Below, piece after piece: positions 1 through 10,434 of a stretch of 64,000 nucleotides of DNA (position 1 is its first letter; each line of letters begins with the position of its first letter). Below the pieces are notes generated by a model that saw only the letters and a list, made by a program, of their open reading frames with translations, was not told the origin of the DNA and did not search any database. Origin of the DNA: Diplonema papillatum (lineage: Eukaryota; Euglenozoa; Diplonemea; Diplonemida; Diplonemidae); assembly GCA_030068145.1 (NCBI GenBank), contig JAPJBO010000502.1, positions 1 through 64,000 of the forward strand, given 5' to 3'. The translations under genes were made by a program, and so were the position numbers.

Positions 1-235
1 GCATGATGTGTAGCATGTGACACCCCCAAAGAAAAACGTTGTGTCTTGCCGCATGATGTGTAGATGTGACACCCCCCAAAACAAAACGTTTGTCTTGCTG
101 CATGACCTCTACCTGTGACACCCCCCAAAACAAAACGTTGTGTCTTGCTGCATGATGTGTAGCATGTGACACCCCCCAAAACAAAACGTTGTGTCTTGCT
201 GCATGATGTGTAGCATGTGACACCCCCCAAAACAA
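1..235. repeat. Tandem repeat, about 51-bp unit
   Basis: Between four and five copies of a unit running from GCATGATGTGTAGCATGTGA through a run of C to TTGTGTCTTGCT. Copies differ by small substitutions and indels. The array is cut by the window edge, so its full length is unknown. No coding potential seen. Confidence 0.9.
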
Positions 236-389
236 AACAAGTGGTGTAATTGCAGCTAGCCCTTCAGTTTGACCTCTTCTCAGTCAACGACATTTGGGAC
301 AGACTTTCGTCTCAAGCAGCTCAGCCACATGACTCTTTCCTTTGTTTGTGCGTGCCAGTTGGTCGTTTTCCCACTTGTTTTACCTGGTC

Positions 390-475
390 CTGCTTTAGGT
401 TCTGTTAGGTTCTCCCGACTTCCGCACTCGTGTCGTTAGCACAAACTCATCAATGCGGCAATAGTGAGACTTTCA
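390..475 (-). repeat. Diverged third copy of the shared 3' exon/UTR sequence
   Basis: Resembles 3650-3760 and 12125-12210, the 3' ends of the coiled-coil and polyglutamine genes: the shared blocks are TTAGGTTCTCCCGACT and AGCACAAACTCA. No coding exon is recognisable beside it, so it is probably a dispersed copy of the 3' element. Confidence 0.5.
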
Positions 476-660
476 AAAATGCTCGAGCGACTGCCTTGTG
501 CGTGAGGCTAGAAGGGGATCTTTTTTTGTTGAACGCTTACGCCCACCACTGAACCCAGATTCACCTGTGTTTCGTGTGGGCTACAGCACATTTACCTCCA
601 TTGATCTTTTGCAGCTGGCAGCCTCCTCAAGTACTTCCTACAAAGCAGGTCCTTGATATC
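473..660 (+). mobile_element. SINE-like dispersed repeat (family A), copy 1
   Basis: The core begins AAATGCTCGAG, passes through GAACGCTTACGCCCACCACT and ends with TGGCAGCCTCCTCAAGTA then TTCCTACAAAGCAGG. The same order of blocks occurs near 10915-11050, 43768-44070 and 63270-63487, and partly at 54272-54390 and 54745-54863. Several copies end in an A-rich tail after GTGCTTATACAAAAA, which suggests retroposition. No clear tRNA-type A/B boxes were found. Confidence 0.6.
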
Positions 661-687
661 GTCCTGACCTGGTAAAATTCTCAGTGT

Positions 688-766
688 TGCGTCAGGTATC
701 CGTTGAGAGATCGGAGCAGGACTTTTGCCCGATGATGGACGCATTTCAAAGACTTGTGTCAGATAT
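688..766 (+). repeat. Dispersed repeat, paired with 18847-18925
   Basis: CAGGTATCCGTTGAGA, then GGAGCAGGA, then GACGCATTTCAAAGA appear in the same order near 18847. The 88-codon open frame at 684-950 lies largely over this repeat and is therefore not called as a gene. Confidence 0.6.
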
Positions 767-1026
767 TTCCAATAAAGCAAACGGCGACCACTTTCGACCA
801 TTCTTTGGCCTCTCACCCGCGAACTTGACACCCGCGAACTTTCTTGATTTAACTACCAATACCGTGGTAGTTCGTCCGGAAGTGGTTAATGAAGACATTC
901 TCGTCGAATGCTTTCGCTGTAGTTCGTCTTCCTACGATCTAAGAATTTGACCTCTGACGTAGGAGTACGTACGACCCCGGCACTCCCTATTGATCCCGCG
1001 CAATGAGGTCTTGGACGAAACTCAAG

Positions 1027-1155
1027 AGTTGAAGTATGGCTAAAGATAAAATGGTGTCACCTGAGGGGGTAATCTCAGGGCCGCCCACGTGATAAGCCGT
1101 TAGGCATTGAGTTCTTTTAAGTACATGAACCACACGGATTAACATGCACTGCCTT
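1027..1155 (+). repeat. Dispersed repeat family C, containing the left LINE target duplication
   Basis: Starts GAGTTGAAGTATG and includes GGTGTCACCTGAG and AATCTCAGGGC. Related copies lie at 38127-38270 and 38590-38715, inside the giant gene between its duplicated exons. The right part (1096-1150) is repeated at 3341-3394 on the other side of the LINE. Confidence 0.7.
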
Positions 1156-1165
1156 GAAAGTCAGG

Positions 1166-3340
1166 TTATCGGATGACGTCGTCACCTGCCATCGCGTCGT
1201 CAAGGTCGAGCATTTGTGGAGCTAGCGGGGTTTGGCTTTCTTGCGATTCCAGAGACTGAGTCGGCGAGTACGAGGGCGGGCACGTGTGCCCGTTTTTGAC
1301 TTTCGAGGGCATTGGCGTGCCCGTGGTCCCCGGTCGTTTCTGAGAGCTGCTTGCCCTCGGTACCTTCTTCTTCCTTCGATGCACCCCTGAGTCGGGGGTG
1401 GTCGCCTTCGTCTTCTTCCGCTTGCGGCCGGCGATCGGGCCTTCCTTCGGGGTGCCAAGCACCCTCTTCTTCAGCGCTGGTCGTTCGCTGGTTCCTGGCG
1501 TTGGTGGCGGCCTCTTGGTCGCCCGTCCGGTCGTCGCCGTCTCCTTTTTCGTTGCCGCGAGCGGCGCTCGCGCCGCTCGCTTTCCTACTGGCGTTTCCCG
1601 TTGTACGCCCACCTGGGTGGGTGAGGAGGGCCTCTTCTTCTTGTTGCGTCCGGGGGTTGACTGGACGTTCGGCTTGTTGGACTGGTGGTGGCCGCGGCTG
1701 CAACATGCCGCCGGTCGCCTCTGCGTCAGCGTAGGGAGCCTTTTGCACTCTTGGCAGGTTCCTCTGCCATGCGTGCGGCAGGCATGATGCCCGCTGCGGC
1801 AACACGCCGCCGCCGTCTTGCACTCGCCGCACTTCGTCGTGCTGTGCTCTGTGCACACCGCGATCGGCTGCCCATCGTTCGCGTGGTGATGGTGCCGGCA
1901 GCACATCTCTACCGTGGGAACGTCCCTTCGGACGAGTGCTCTGCACGCCTCACACTTCCCTTTGTGATGGGTCGCGCACGTGACGAGTGCCTTCTCTATA
2001 CCGACACCCGGCATATGCACGGGGTCTGGGTGCAGTTGTGGTGGGGCAGGCAGGGCCCACCTCGCCGCTCTCCCGATCGTCCAGTCAGGGTACGTCGGGC
2101 ACTGCGTCCCTACATCGCTTCCTTTCACTTGTTCCTCAAGTATCGTCCCCGTGTGTGCCTCGCGAAAGCGTGGCCTGGGCCGTATACCCGATATCCCCGT
2201 GATGCCCATGAACGACAGCGACGTCGTCGGGCACACCCTCTCTCCTCTCATGCAGCTTCCCAGCCCTTGCTGTGCCGCCAGCTTGTCCAACGCGCTCATC
2301 ATGCAGCGCAGGACGTTTCCCCGTTCTCTCACCCCCTTCGGCGCATTCCCGTGCAGCGGCATGCTGAGGCCCGAGAAGAGTTCAAAGTCGATCGCAAGCT
2401 CCAGCATTGACGCCTGCCCGTTCTCGGTCCATTGCATGTCCGACAGCCACGCTACCAACGCATAAAACGTCGGTAGTCCCCAGGTCTTGTTCCGCTCCCA
2501 CGTCCATGCCGGGGCAATCCGCGCGAAGGGGTGGTCAAATTTCTCGGCAGGCATCGCATTCGCTCTCGACCAGGGGGTCGTGGGGTTCCTGGCCACCCAG
2601 CCACGTGCTTCGAGCCCAGCCCGTTCCGCAAGGATTTCAGCCATCATCTCCTGGAGCCGCCTCGAGAATTGGGCATTCTCGGGTACTACCACACCGTGTT
2701 CCAGCGTGCATCTGGGCCAGTCGGCCCGGTTGGCTGCCATCAGCTCGGCATGTGCCTCTCGTCGCCGTATGTGCGAGTACGCTCCGCAGTCCCAGAATAC
2801 GTGTTTCTCGTCCTCGGTGTCGCCGCTTCCACAGTGCTTGCAGCTGGGCGCCTGCGGCTCAGCTCCGGCCTGCCTCATCCGCGACGTGTACTCAGCCGTG
2901 TTCACCCCCCCCGCCAACGCTACACGTATAAGCCTCGCGGTGTGCGCGGGACATTCACGCATCCTCCAGAAGGTGTTCGTCCGCTCCAGGTCGGCTCTCT
3001 GTATGCCCTCAAATCCCGGCCGCCTCGCCACCAGTCGGGACCACGTCTTCGCCCTCAAGTCCGCCCTAACTTCATGTCCCCTCTTCGAAGGTGCCGAGGC
3101 TAACGGGTCAAATGTTGCACCATTCCTCAGCGTGTGAGACAGGGGCCCGGGTCCCCATACGTGTCCACACTCCTCCATGCTCCTCATCGCCAGTCCAACT
3201 GGCCCCAGGGGTAGGTCCCCCTCGGCGTATCTTCCCCGGATGCTCTCCATCAGAGGCAGCAGTCGTGGCAACCTCGCGCACGCTGCGTAAAACGCTGTCG
3301 TCACCCTATATGCTAGGCATGTACCGGGATCCGTCAGGTG
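1166..3340 (-). pseudogene. 5'-truncated non-LTR retrotransposon (LINE) ORF2 remnant
   Basis: About 720 codons are open, but the reverse transcriptase core is missing; what remains aligns by eye with the C-terminal two thirds of the longer copy at 29930-33335. Visible parts are a CCHC-type knuckle (CKHC...H...C, as in zf-RVT regions of LINEs), a conserved block with MQWTENG and IDFELFSG, then a basic tail holding repeated Cys/His units of the form C-x2-H-x4-C-x2-C-xn-CC-x2-HH. The first 14 codons of the open frame are translated flanking duplication, not element. The element inserted into a family C repeat. Truncation makes it inactive. Confidence 0.85.
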
Positions 3341-3394
3341 GCCGTTAAGCATTGAGTTCTTTAAGTACATGAACCACATGGATTAGCATGCACT
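3341..3394. repeat. Right target-site duplication of the LINE (about 54 bp)
   Basis: GCCGTTAAGCATTGAGTT through GGATTAGCATGCACT repeats 1096-1150 with about four differences. It is long for a LINE target duplication but sits exactly at both ends of the homologous element. Confidence 0.7.
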
Positions 3395-3607
3395 AAGCCG
3401 TTAAGCAGCGGCTGCCGGCTTATCCCGTGTCACCTTTTATATGGACGTTATTGAAAGAGTAGCGTTGGCACTCTTACAGGTTCGTTCCCTCGTAGCTCGC
3501 CGGGAACGGGTCCTCCAGCGAAACTGGGTATGCTACCGTTTCAGGTTTGGATTTTGGGAGCATTGCCTCGAAGAACCCCGCTAAGAGGTGCGTATACAAG
3601 GAATAGT

Positions 3608-3724
3608 TTTATTCTTCGCTTTTTCTCACGAACGGGGGGGTCGGTCCTGCTTTTGGCTTTGTAGGTTCTCCCGACTCCCCTATTCGTGGTCAGCACAAAC
3701 TCAAGAGGTCTAGTCAACTATTCC
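3608..3724 (-). other. Shared last exon and 3'UTR of the coiled-coil gene
   Basis: On the minus strand the acceptor TACTGCAG is followed by GGAATAGTTGACTAGACC. Spliced from the donor at 3768 the frame ends after three residues at TGA (3716-3714). The 3'UTR then runs to AATAAA (complement of 3608-3613). The same acceptor, UTR and AATAAA occur in the unrelated polyglutamine gene at 11907-12197. The implied intron is only 43 nt; if it is not removed the frame continues for 17 codons to 3718. Confidence 0.6.
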
Positions 3725-5263
3725 CTGCAGTATTGGCATACTTTCAAAAGAAATAGTGGATTCGCACCTGATTCCAGCTCCGCTTGCGCCGTGCCCGGCG
3801 CCGGCGCGTCCGGGTTCCCGGCCGCGGCGGCGCTCTGGACGGCGCGCGCGCGGTCGATGGTCGCGCGCTGCTCGATCGTGGTCTTAACGGCGTCGCGGTA
3901 CTTCCGCTCGGCGGCCTGCAGCGCCGTCTCGAGGGCCGCGATTTTCCGGCGGAACGCGTCCGACTCGGTTTCGGCGCCGTCGGCCGGCGCCGGGCGGCCG
4001 ACCATGTCGTGGGCCCTGCGGAAGGCGGTACGGTCGTGCGCCTCGAACAGTCGGAGCAGCTTCTTGTCGAGCTCTCGCTCCTCCTTCAGCGCGGCCGCTT
4101 CGCGCTCGAGGCGCTCCATCGCGGAGTACCCGGCCTTCATCTGTCCCTCCAGCTTCTCGAGGCTCTTCCGCGAGGCCTGTCGCTCGTCTTCGAACCCCCG
4201 CTCCGCGGTCCGCCGGCTCTCGGCGAGCCATTCGCGCTTCGCGTCCGCAAGGCGCGCTTCGAAGCCGCCGGAGCCCGCCTTCAACTGCCCCTCCAGCTTC
4301 TCGAGGCTCTTCCGATAGGCCTGCCGCTCGGCTTCGAACCCCCGCTCCGCGGCCCGCTGGCTCTCGGCAAGGCGCGCTTCGAAGCCGCCGGATCCCGCCG
4401 TGGTTGGTTGCCCCTCGGGCTTCTCGAGGCTTTTCGGCGAGGCCTGCGGCTTGTCCTCCTGACGCTGGGCGTCCGCGACGCGGGCTTCGAAGCCGCCGCC
4501 GTGCTCGAGCTGCGCCAGGCCGTGCTCGACGGCGCCCCGCCGCTTCGCCATCTTCGCGAGGTCCTTCGCCTGCGCGTCGTAGTCCGCCCGCAGAGCTTCG
4601 AACCGCTCCTTCAAGTCCGCGTTCGACGCCCGCAGCGCCGTCGCGATCTTTGTCAGGTTCACGATGCTTTCGACGGCGTCCGCCTCTCCCAGCGGAAGGT
4701 CGACGGGTTCTTTCGGCGGCTCCTCGTTCCGCGCACCTGCACCGCCGTCCTCCTCCCCTGGCGCGCTCTTGGGCTTGCTTTTTGCCGGCGGGGGGTCGCG
4801 GGGGCCGGGGGTGGTTTTTTTCGGCGGCTCCTGTTTCCGCGCACCTGCACCGCGGTCCTTCTCGGACTCGCTTTTCGCCGGTGGGGGGTCACGGGGGCCT
4901 GGGGTGGCTTTTTTCGGCGGCTCCTCTTTCCGCGCACCCGCGCCGTCCCCTACCAACCGGCGAGCCCCCTCGGGCTCGCCGGTTGCCGGCGGAGGGGACG
5001 CTGCGCTGGCCGCTGCCTTGTCCGGCGATGCCGGGGGCGCGAGGGCAGCCGCGCCGCGTTGCTCGGCGGCGCGGGCCCGTTGTTGCGTCGGCGACAGGGT
5101 CTCCTCCTGCTCTTGGTCGTACCGCCAGCCCAGGTTCGCGAAGATGTCGGCGGGCGTGGAAAAGGACGGGCTCGACTCGCGGCTCGCGTGGCCCGCTTCT
5201 TCGGAAGGTTGCCCTGCTGCTGCAGCCTCCGCCTTGCTTGCTGCGCACGCCTCATGCAAGGAT
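3714..5263 (-). CDS. Coiled-coil protein with PK-rich repeats, function unknown
   Basis: About 500 codons. The N-terminal part is low-complexity Ala/Pro-rich with three copies of a unit resembling GAGARKEEPPKK plus TPGPRDPPPAKS. Then follow heptad-like segments and repeats containing GGFEARLA, RGFEAERQA and KSLEKLEGQ, typical of a long alpha-helical coiled coil. No enzyme motif is visible. There is no in-frame ATG near the N terminus; a 3' splice site (AAAACAG before 5263) or a distant first exon is likely, so the start is unresolved. A donor at 3768 joins the shared last exon. A broken copy of the 5' half lies at 5573-5950. Probably a structural or scaffold protein; this is inference. Confidence 0.65.
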
Positions 5264-5448
5264 CTGTTTTGTTTTTTTTGCGTTTCCGACGATCCCGTAT
5301 GGGCGCACAGATGAGTGTTTTTCGACGTTTTGTGCTTGTGTGAGGTTCAGCGTTGTGTGTGGTGTGACAGTGGGAGGGGACCGGGGGAAAGCTTTATTGT
5401 ATCGGGCTAAACTATAACACATGCTTCAGCCAGGTTGCCCACTTTGCT

Positions 5449-5527
5449 GCCTTATCGCTAGGCTTCCTTATCGCTAGGCTGCCTTATCGCTAGGCTGCCT
5501 TATCGCTAGGTTGCCTTATCGATAGGC
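5449..5527. repeat. 16-bp tandem repeat, five copies
   Basis: CCTTATCGCTAGGCTG repeated with small changes, ending CCTTATCGATAGG. It lies exactly between the coiled-coil gene and the broken copy of its 5' end. Confidence 0.85.
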
Positions 5528-5572
5528 GTACCCTTTCGTATACACACTTCATAACTGCGGCATTGCGTGCTG

Positions 5573-5950
5573 CGATGCCGGCGAAGGGGACGCTGCGCTG
5601 GCCGCTGCCTTGTCCGGCGATGCCGGGGGCGCGAGGGCAGCCGCGCCGCGTTGCTCGGCGGCGCGGGCCCGTTGTTGCGTCGGCGACAGTGCTCTTGGTC
5701 GTACCGCCAGCCCAGGTTCGCGAAGATGTCGGCGGGCGTGGAAAAGGACGGGCTCGACTCGCGGCTCCCGTGGCCCGCTTCTTCGGAAGCTTGCCCTGCT
5801 GCTGCAGCCTCCCCCTCCGCCTTGCTTGCTGTGCACGCCTCGTGCAGGGACCTGTTTTTTTTGTTTTTTTTTAGCGTTTCCGACGATCCAGGGCAGCAGC
5901 TTGGTTTCCGGCACATTTTCCAAATTTGGACCGCTAACGGCTTTTTTCGT
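5573..5950 (-). pseudogene. Broken duplicate of the coiled-coil gene 5' part
   Basis: Matches 4990-5300 closely, including residues SRESSPSFSTPADIFANLGW, then shifts frame after YDQE because a short stretch (ETL region) is missing. The upstream A-rich stretch and GGATCGTCGGAAACGC are also duplicated. No downstream coiled-coil part is present. Confidence 0.8.
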
Positions 5951-6045
5951 CCTCACTCAGGAATGGGCTCAACACAGCGCGACGCGACGTATCTTCACGA
6001 CACTGCTGGGCCCAGAGTGCCTCGGATTGCACGTTGGCCACCTCA
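5905..6045 (+). repeat. Dispersed repeat family E, inverted relative to 18990-19115
   Basis: Blocks ATTTTCCAAAT, CGTCCTCACTCAG, AATGGGCTCAACACAGCG and CACTGCTGGGCC recur as their complement at 18990-19115. Confidence 0.65.
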
Positions 6046-6059
6046 GGTATATTTTTTTT

Positions 6060-6150
6060 TTTCGAATCGCCATCAGTGCAGGGGTCTTTAAAAGTTTGGG
6101 GGTTGGAGCGGAAAACCCGGTGTCAGCCAAAAACCCGGTGTAAGGTCAAT
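6060..6150. repeat. Repeat with two AAACCCGGTGT motifs
   Basis: AGTGCAGGGG followed by two AAAACCCGGTGT motifs and a T-run. The complement with the same motifs is at 8405-8475, so this is an inverted dispersed pair. Confidence 0.5.
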
Positions 6151-6460
6151 TTTTTTTTTTCCAACACTTGGGCAGCAGGGATGCCTTGGGACGAAAATCT
6201 ACGCTCTAAACCGGAGTTTTGGGGAATCACACGGCATTCAGCGGTGACCCTACTGTAGCCCGACCCGCACAGTAGGCTGTCTTGACGCTTCGGGTGGGGG
6301 GCGACCTGCCCGCGCAGCGATATATTTTGTGGTGGTGAGCCACCTTTTGGCTTCTGCGTGCGTGTGCCGCCTCTGGTGCACGATTGAACCAGCGTTAAAC
6401 TCCGGAACACCGATCCAGCAACTCTTTTTGTGGCGGTTTTGTGTTTCTTAAAGGAGCCCT

Positions 6461-6800
6461 GCGCCGCAGGCGCGGAAACTTTTAAACGGTCGCACTTACG
6501 GATCAAAGCAGATGGGCAGTAGGGTGGCTCGTCACAACTAGGTTGGCTCACATGTCAATTAAACCTGCGCCGCAGGCGCGGAAATTTTGACGGTCGCACT
6601 TACAGCTAAACAGATGGACGGAAACACGTTGGTTGTTCACCGGCTGCAGCAGGTTTTCGTCCTGCACAACGCCCCTGCATTGCCTGCCACGGTGGAACAC
6701 TGTGAACAGAATGAGCAAATAATGCGGTAGCCCCATTACAAAAGATACTCAGCCAAAATACCTGCGCCGCAGGCGCGGAAATTTTTTGGCGCCTTTCTGG
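6461..6800. repeat. Three copies of a GC hairpin repeat
   Basis: CCTGCGCCGCAGGCGCGGAAA occurs near 6463, 6566 and 6761, the first two followed by CGGTCGCACTTAC. CCTGCG and CGCAGG form a perfect stem around one base. The spaces between copies are unrelated. Confidence 0.7.
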
Positions 6801-6829
6801 CCAGCCAGCTAACCTGATGGAAAAAATCT

Positions 6830-7625
6830 TCTCATAGCAGAAACCACCGGCGGAAATTTCTTTCACGGAAAACTGTTTTGCGATCTTCGTACTTATGCCA
6901 CGAGAAATTTCCACCGATGGATTCCGTTAGAAAACATTTCCACCAACAATTTCTGTTAGAAAAGTTTTGCGCCAAGCTTCCCGTGAAAGAAATTTCCGCC
7001 GCTGGTTTCTGCCATGAGAAAATTTCCATCAGTTTTCTGTCGTGAGAAAGTTTCCACCAACAGTATTCCACAAAGAAATTTCCGCCAGTAGTTTCCACGA
7101 GAACATTTCCACCAGGTTTCCACCATGAGAGAAATTTCCGCCAGTAGCTTTCGCCTCGAGAAAATTTCCACCAGTTTTCTGTCACGAGAGAAATTTCCAC
7201 CACCAGTTTCCCACGAAACAAATTTCCGCCAGTAGTTTTCACGAGAACATTTCCATCATCGGTTTCCGTCACGAGAGAAATTTCCGTCAGTAGTTTCCGC
7301 CACGAGAAAATTTCCATCAGTTTTCTGTCGTGAGAAAAATTTACACCAACAGTTTCCCACGAAAGAAATTTCCGACAGTAGTTTCCACGAGAACATTTCC
7401 ATCAGGTTTCCGCCACGAGAAAATTTCCATCACTTTTCTGTCGTGAGAGAAAATTTCCACCACAACAGTATTCCACAAAAGAAATTTCCGCCAGTAGTTT
7501 CCACGAGAAAATTTCCATCAGTTTTCTGTCGTGAGAAAATTTTCCACCACCAGTTTCCCTTCCCACGAAAGAAATTTCCGCCGGTAGTTTCCACGAGAAA
7601 ATTTCCAGCCTACACAGTGACAAAA
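6830..7625. repeat. Degenerate minisatellite, roughly 40-bp and longer units
   Basis: Variations of GAAATTTCCGCCAGTAGTTTCC and GAGAAAATTTCCATCAG then TTTTCTGTCGTGAG fill the stretch. Open frames across it are repeat translations rich in GNFxW and are not called as genes. Confidence 0.85.
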
Positions 7626-7680
7626 CAGAAATCTGGAAATTTTTTTTCCCCAAAAAATTTCTGACTTTTTTTTTTTTTTC

Positions 7681-7772
7681 CCGACGACAACTAGTGTCAG
7701 ACTAGCCTACCCGAAGGCAGTTGATTCCTTTAGGCAAGATTTCTCTACCGGCGGAAGTTGTTTGGGTTAACG

Positions 7773-7805
<33 letters not shown>

Positions 7806-8040
7806 TAACCCGGAAAAAATGCTTTACGCACGACCCCCGTGGACTAAGCGGAGAGTGTGGACTACGTTCGTGGAGCTTTTTTTTGTCTCGCGCCGTCTCT
7901 ATAAGAAAAGAAGAATTCGTAGTCCCGCCTCGTTCGCCCTCTAGGTGTCCCGCTCGCAAAGATAAAACCAAAGCTCTCGATAGTGTCCACATTTCTCATA
8001 TCGGCTATTTCGGTGCTGGGCTTCTTAGACCGAATACGTC
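7681..8040. repeat. Duplicated segment, related to 21625-22150, with poly-T tract
   Basis: CTACCCGAAGGCAGTTGATT, GTCTCGCGCCGTCTCTA, CTCGTTCGCCCTCTAGGTGT and TCTCATATCGGCTATTTCGG are all present in both places. Here a T-run of about 26 bases (7778-7804) interrupts the segment; in the other copy a 290-bp retroposon does. Confidence 0.75.
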
Positions 8041-8044
8041 GTGA

Positions 8045-8390
8045 TCAGCGTCGACCATCGGGCGGCGAGCGGGTCATCGCACAGGGCTTTCACGCGTCTC
8101 GCGACGTGTAGTACCGCCGGCCCGTGCTTCAGCGCAAAGTCTTCAAGGAGCTCTTTTACCACCGGCGGGCGACGCGTTGTGGCGCTTCGGATGTCCGACA
8201 CTTCGTTGTGTGTGTCGTCGTCGGCAAGCAGCACGTGTTCTGCGGTCGCCAGCTCGCAACACCGTCTACACTGCACGCGGGTTCTCTTCGGCAGTATCGA
8301 CCTTCTCACGATCGCGAGCAGGAGGTCCACCGCCCCTGGGACCGTCTCCAGCGCCCTGAGGGTGCTTCCTCTCGTCGTCTTCTTTTTTTT
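8045..8390 (-). CDS. Exon of an unknown gene, copy 1 (paralogue at 22142-22320)
   Basis: The open frame reads ALETVPGAVDLLLAIVRRS, then VQCRRCCELATAEHVL and LADDDTHNEV, ending after CDDPLAARWSTLITTYSV. A plausible 3' splice site (CCCTCAG) lies just before ALETVPG. The Cys-rich piece QCRRCC might bind a metal, but no family is recognised. Copy 2 keeps the C-terminal 60 residues with few changes, which supports a once-real protein. No start codon is seen, so both may be exons or gene fragments. Confidence 0.45.
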
Positions 8391-8409
8391 TTTTTCCTCT
8401 TTTTTTGAC

Positions 8410-8429
8410 ACACCGGGTTTTCCCGGTGT
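8410..8429. other. Perfect 8-bp stem hairpin
   Basis: ACACCGGG TTTT CCCGGTGT, followed by two more ACACCGGG motifs up to 8458. Lies in the repeat paired with 6060-6150. Confidence 0.7.
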
Positions 8430-8499
8430 CTGACACCGGGACACCGGGTTTTTAGAGTCCCCTGCATCAGTGCATAATACAGAGATGGGGCGATCCACC

Positions 8500-8930
8500 T
8501 AATTTCTAGCAGAAAAAATCACAGAATTCCGTCGTCTTGTTGCGTTAGTGGGGAGTCATTTGCAAGCAAATGAGTACCACACTACTTTTCACAGCTTTTC
8601 ACAGCTTGGTACTGCTTGGGTACGGCCTCCATAGGCCCTGGTTTACCCCTCCTGCCCCCCCCTCAGGCCCTTGTAACTTGAGAAAAATCGTCTGTCCGGC
8701 CGCCGAGGCCCACCCAGCTCGTTTGACCACATAATGCTGCCGGTGGCCCTCTGGTGGCCCTTCCTCCTCAATATCCATTTGCACTCTCTGGCCGATGGCG
8801 TGATGCGAGATCCGAGAACAAGGAGAAATGACTCGAAGGCACCGACGATCGATGGCTGAGACCCAAAATGGCTTTGGCCAAGGTCTATAGTCCTACTTTG
8901 AACTTCGGGGACTCTAGACTCCCACCTCGA
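8500..8930. other. Non-coding stretch with dispersed repeat family D
   Basis: 8524-8590 contains GTCGTCTTGTTGCGTTAGTG and TCATTTGCAAGCAAATGA (an 8-bp inverted repeat). Similar copies lie at 29868-29930 and 33797-33880. The rest shows no supported gene. Confidence 0.6.
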
Positions 8931-8931
8931 A

Positions 8932-10434
8932 CTAAGCATCGCCCGAACTTAGCTTCGCCAGCCTAAAGAGCATACACCCTGTCGCCACTTCCCGGGGAAG
9001 CCCCTTCTTTTGCCTCGCGTCGATGGATCGGTCGTATTTCCTGATCGAGATTGACGCCCGATCAAGGCGGTAGAGCACTGGTGCCGGAGGTCCCTGGTCG
9101 GCAATGACCACGCACACAGTATCCCCTCGCCGTTTGAACGAACCGACCGGCTCCACATTCCATTCGGCTGCTGCGCAGGCGGCGAGGAGGTCGGACGGGT
9201 GCTCCGCCGGACACGCCGTGGTGACGATGTACTTGTCACCCCGACGCTGGCGCTTTGACAGCTTCTTCCCGACCGCCGATTTCGTGGCGGCGACGTGCTC
9301 CGGGGTCGTTCGTATGCCGAAGACGCCGGTTTTCGCACCGCCGATCACACCGAAAGTGTTCGGTGTCCGGGAAGCTATCTGGCGCGCTTCCTCGAGGGCG
9401 CAGTCGCTCACCCACACCGCCGGCAGCGTGTCCGTTCCGTTGACGAACGACATGGCCTTCCAGAAAGTGCCGGCCTTCCCGGAGCTCCGAAGCAACTTCG
9501 GCACGTCTTCGACTGGAACGCGGACGCTCACCTCACACACGCCCTGACGTCGGTGCACCTTCGTAAACACCGACGACCAGTCCATGCGCAGACCTTCGGC
9601 TTCCGCCGCCTTCTTCGCCATGATCCTGACCGACTGGCCAGCCTTCATCGCCGTCTCCCACGTAGTGGCGTGGACATAAGCCGCACGTACCTGGAATAGG
9701 CACACCTGTGTCGTCGGCTGCCCGGGGGCGACCGTTTTGCACGATACCGTCGGCGGGGTGACGTTGTAGTACTTCGCCCACACGTCCTGGTGGTTCCCGT
9801 CAGAAAGCACCACCAGGTGCCTCGCCGACGGTACGGTGCACACGACGGCTACTTTTGCGCCCGGACAGACCCCGATGAGGTCCAGGGCAGCCCCCCATGC
9901 GTACTCCGCATCCTCGGTGTTCGCGGCAACAAGGACGCCGCCTTTCTTGCTCCCCATCTCGACACCGGACTCGACCTTTGGCATGACGGCCTTCGGTCGT
10001 GTGCGTCGGGTCTTTTCGGCCCACGTGCTCCCTTTGGGCGTGTTCGGTTGCGCCGCCGCTGCATCGCGCACTTTCTGCGCCCAGGTGTTGTTCGTCGGTG
10101 GGTTCGGTTGCTCTGCAGACGCAGAGGACCGAGTCTTCTCCGGCCGGGTCCGGTCCGGCAGCGGGGGTGCGCAGGTCCGGTCCGGCGGCGGAGGCTGTGC
10201 GCTGGCGACCGCCGGCCGGGTCCGGTCCGGCGGCGGGGGCTGTGCGTTTGTGCCCGTCAGGCCACGTTTCCCTGCTTCGGATGCGGGCGGCGCCCCGGAG
10301 TGCGCGGCTTCCATCAGGGTGAGAACGAGATTCATCATTCTCACCAGCTGCTGCCTCACCTTCTCGTCGACGCCTTTCTCAGCCAAGCATGATGCCCGGT
10401 CAAGCAATGCATCATGAGAATCATAGATTTTCAA
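8932..10434 (-). CDS. ORF1-like protein, probably of a non-LTR retrotransposon
   Basis: About 500 codons are open. The N-terminal 35 residues are helical, then comes a Pro/Asp/Arg repeat zone (PPPPDRT repeated), then a folded part of about 330 residues with no recognised catalytic motif. The layout, a low-complexity head followed by a globular nucleic-acid-binding-like body and no enzyme, fits LINE ORF1 proteins; this is inference, as no zinc knuckle is visible. The frame opens with TTG and the first ATG in frame lies about 30 codons in, so the 5' end may be truncated. No ORF2 follows within the window, so if it is an element it is separated from its partner. Confidence 0.45.
   Translation of the reverse strand: MKIYDSHDALLDRASCLAEKGVDEKVRQQLVRMMNLVLTLMEAAHSGAPPASEAGKRGLTGTNAQPPPPDRTRPAVASAQPPPPDRTCAPPLPDRTRPEKTRSSASAEQPNPPTNNTWAQKVRDAAAAQPNTPKGSTWAEKTRRTRPKAVMPKVESGVEMGSKKGGVLVAANTEDAEYAWGAALDLIGVCPGAKVAVVCTVPSARHLVVLSDGNHQDVWAKYYNVTPPTVSCKTVAPGQPTTQVCLFQVRAAYVHATTWETAMKAGQSVRIMAKKAAEAEGLRMDWSSVFTKVHRRQGVCEVSVRVPVEDVPKLLRSSGKAGTFWKAMSFVNGTDTLPAVWVSDCALEEARQIASRTPNTFGVIGGAKTGVFGIRTTPEHVAATKSAVGKKLSKRQRRGDKYIVTTACPAEHPSDLLAACAAAEWNVEPVGSFKRRGDTVCVVIADQGPPAPVLYRLDRASISIRKYDRSIDARQKKGLPREVATGCMLFRLAKLSSGDA

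Noticed and set aside
684-950. 88-codon plus-strand ORF
   Set aside because: Its first third is a dispersed repeat also found at 18847, and there is no other support.
6830-7625. GNFxW-repeat protein on the minus strand
   Set aside because: Frames break repeatedly and the sequence is a degenerate minisatellite.
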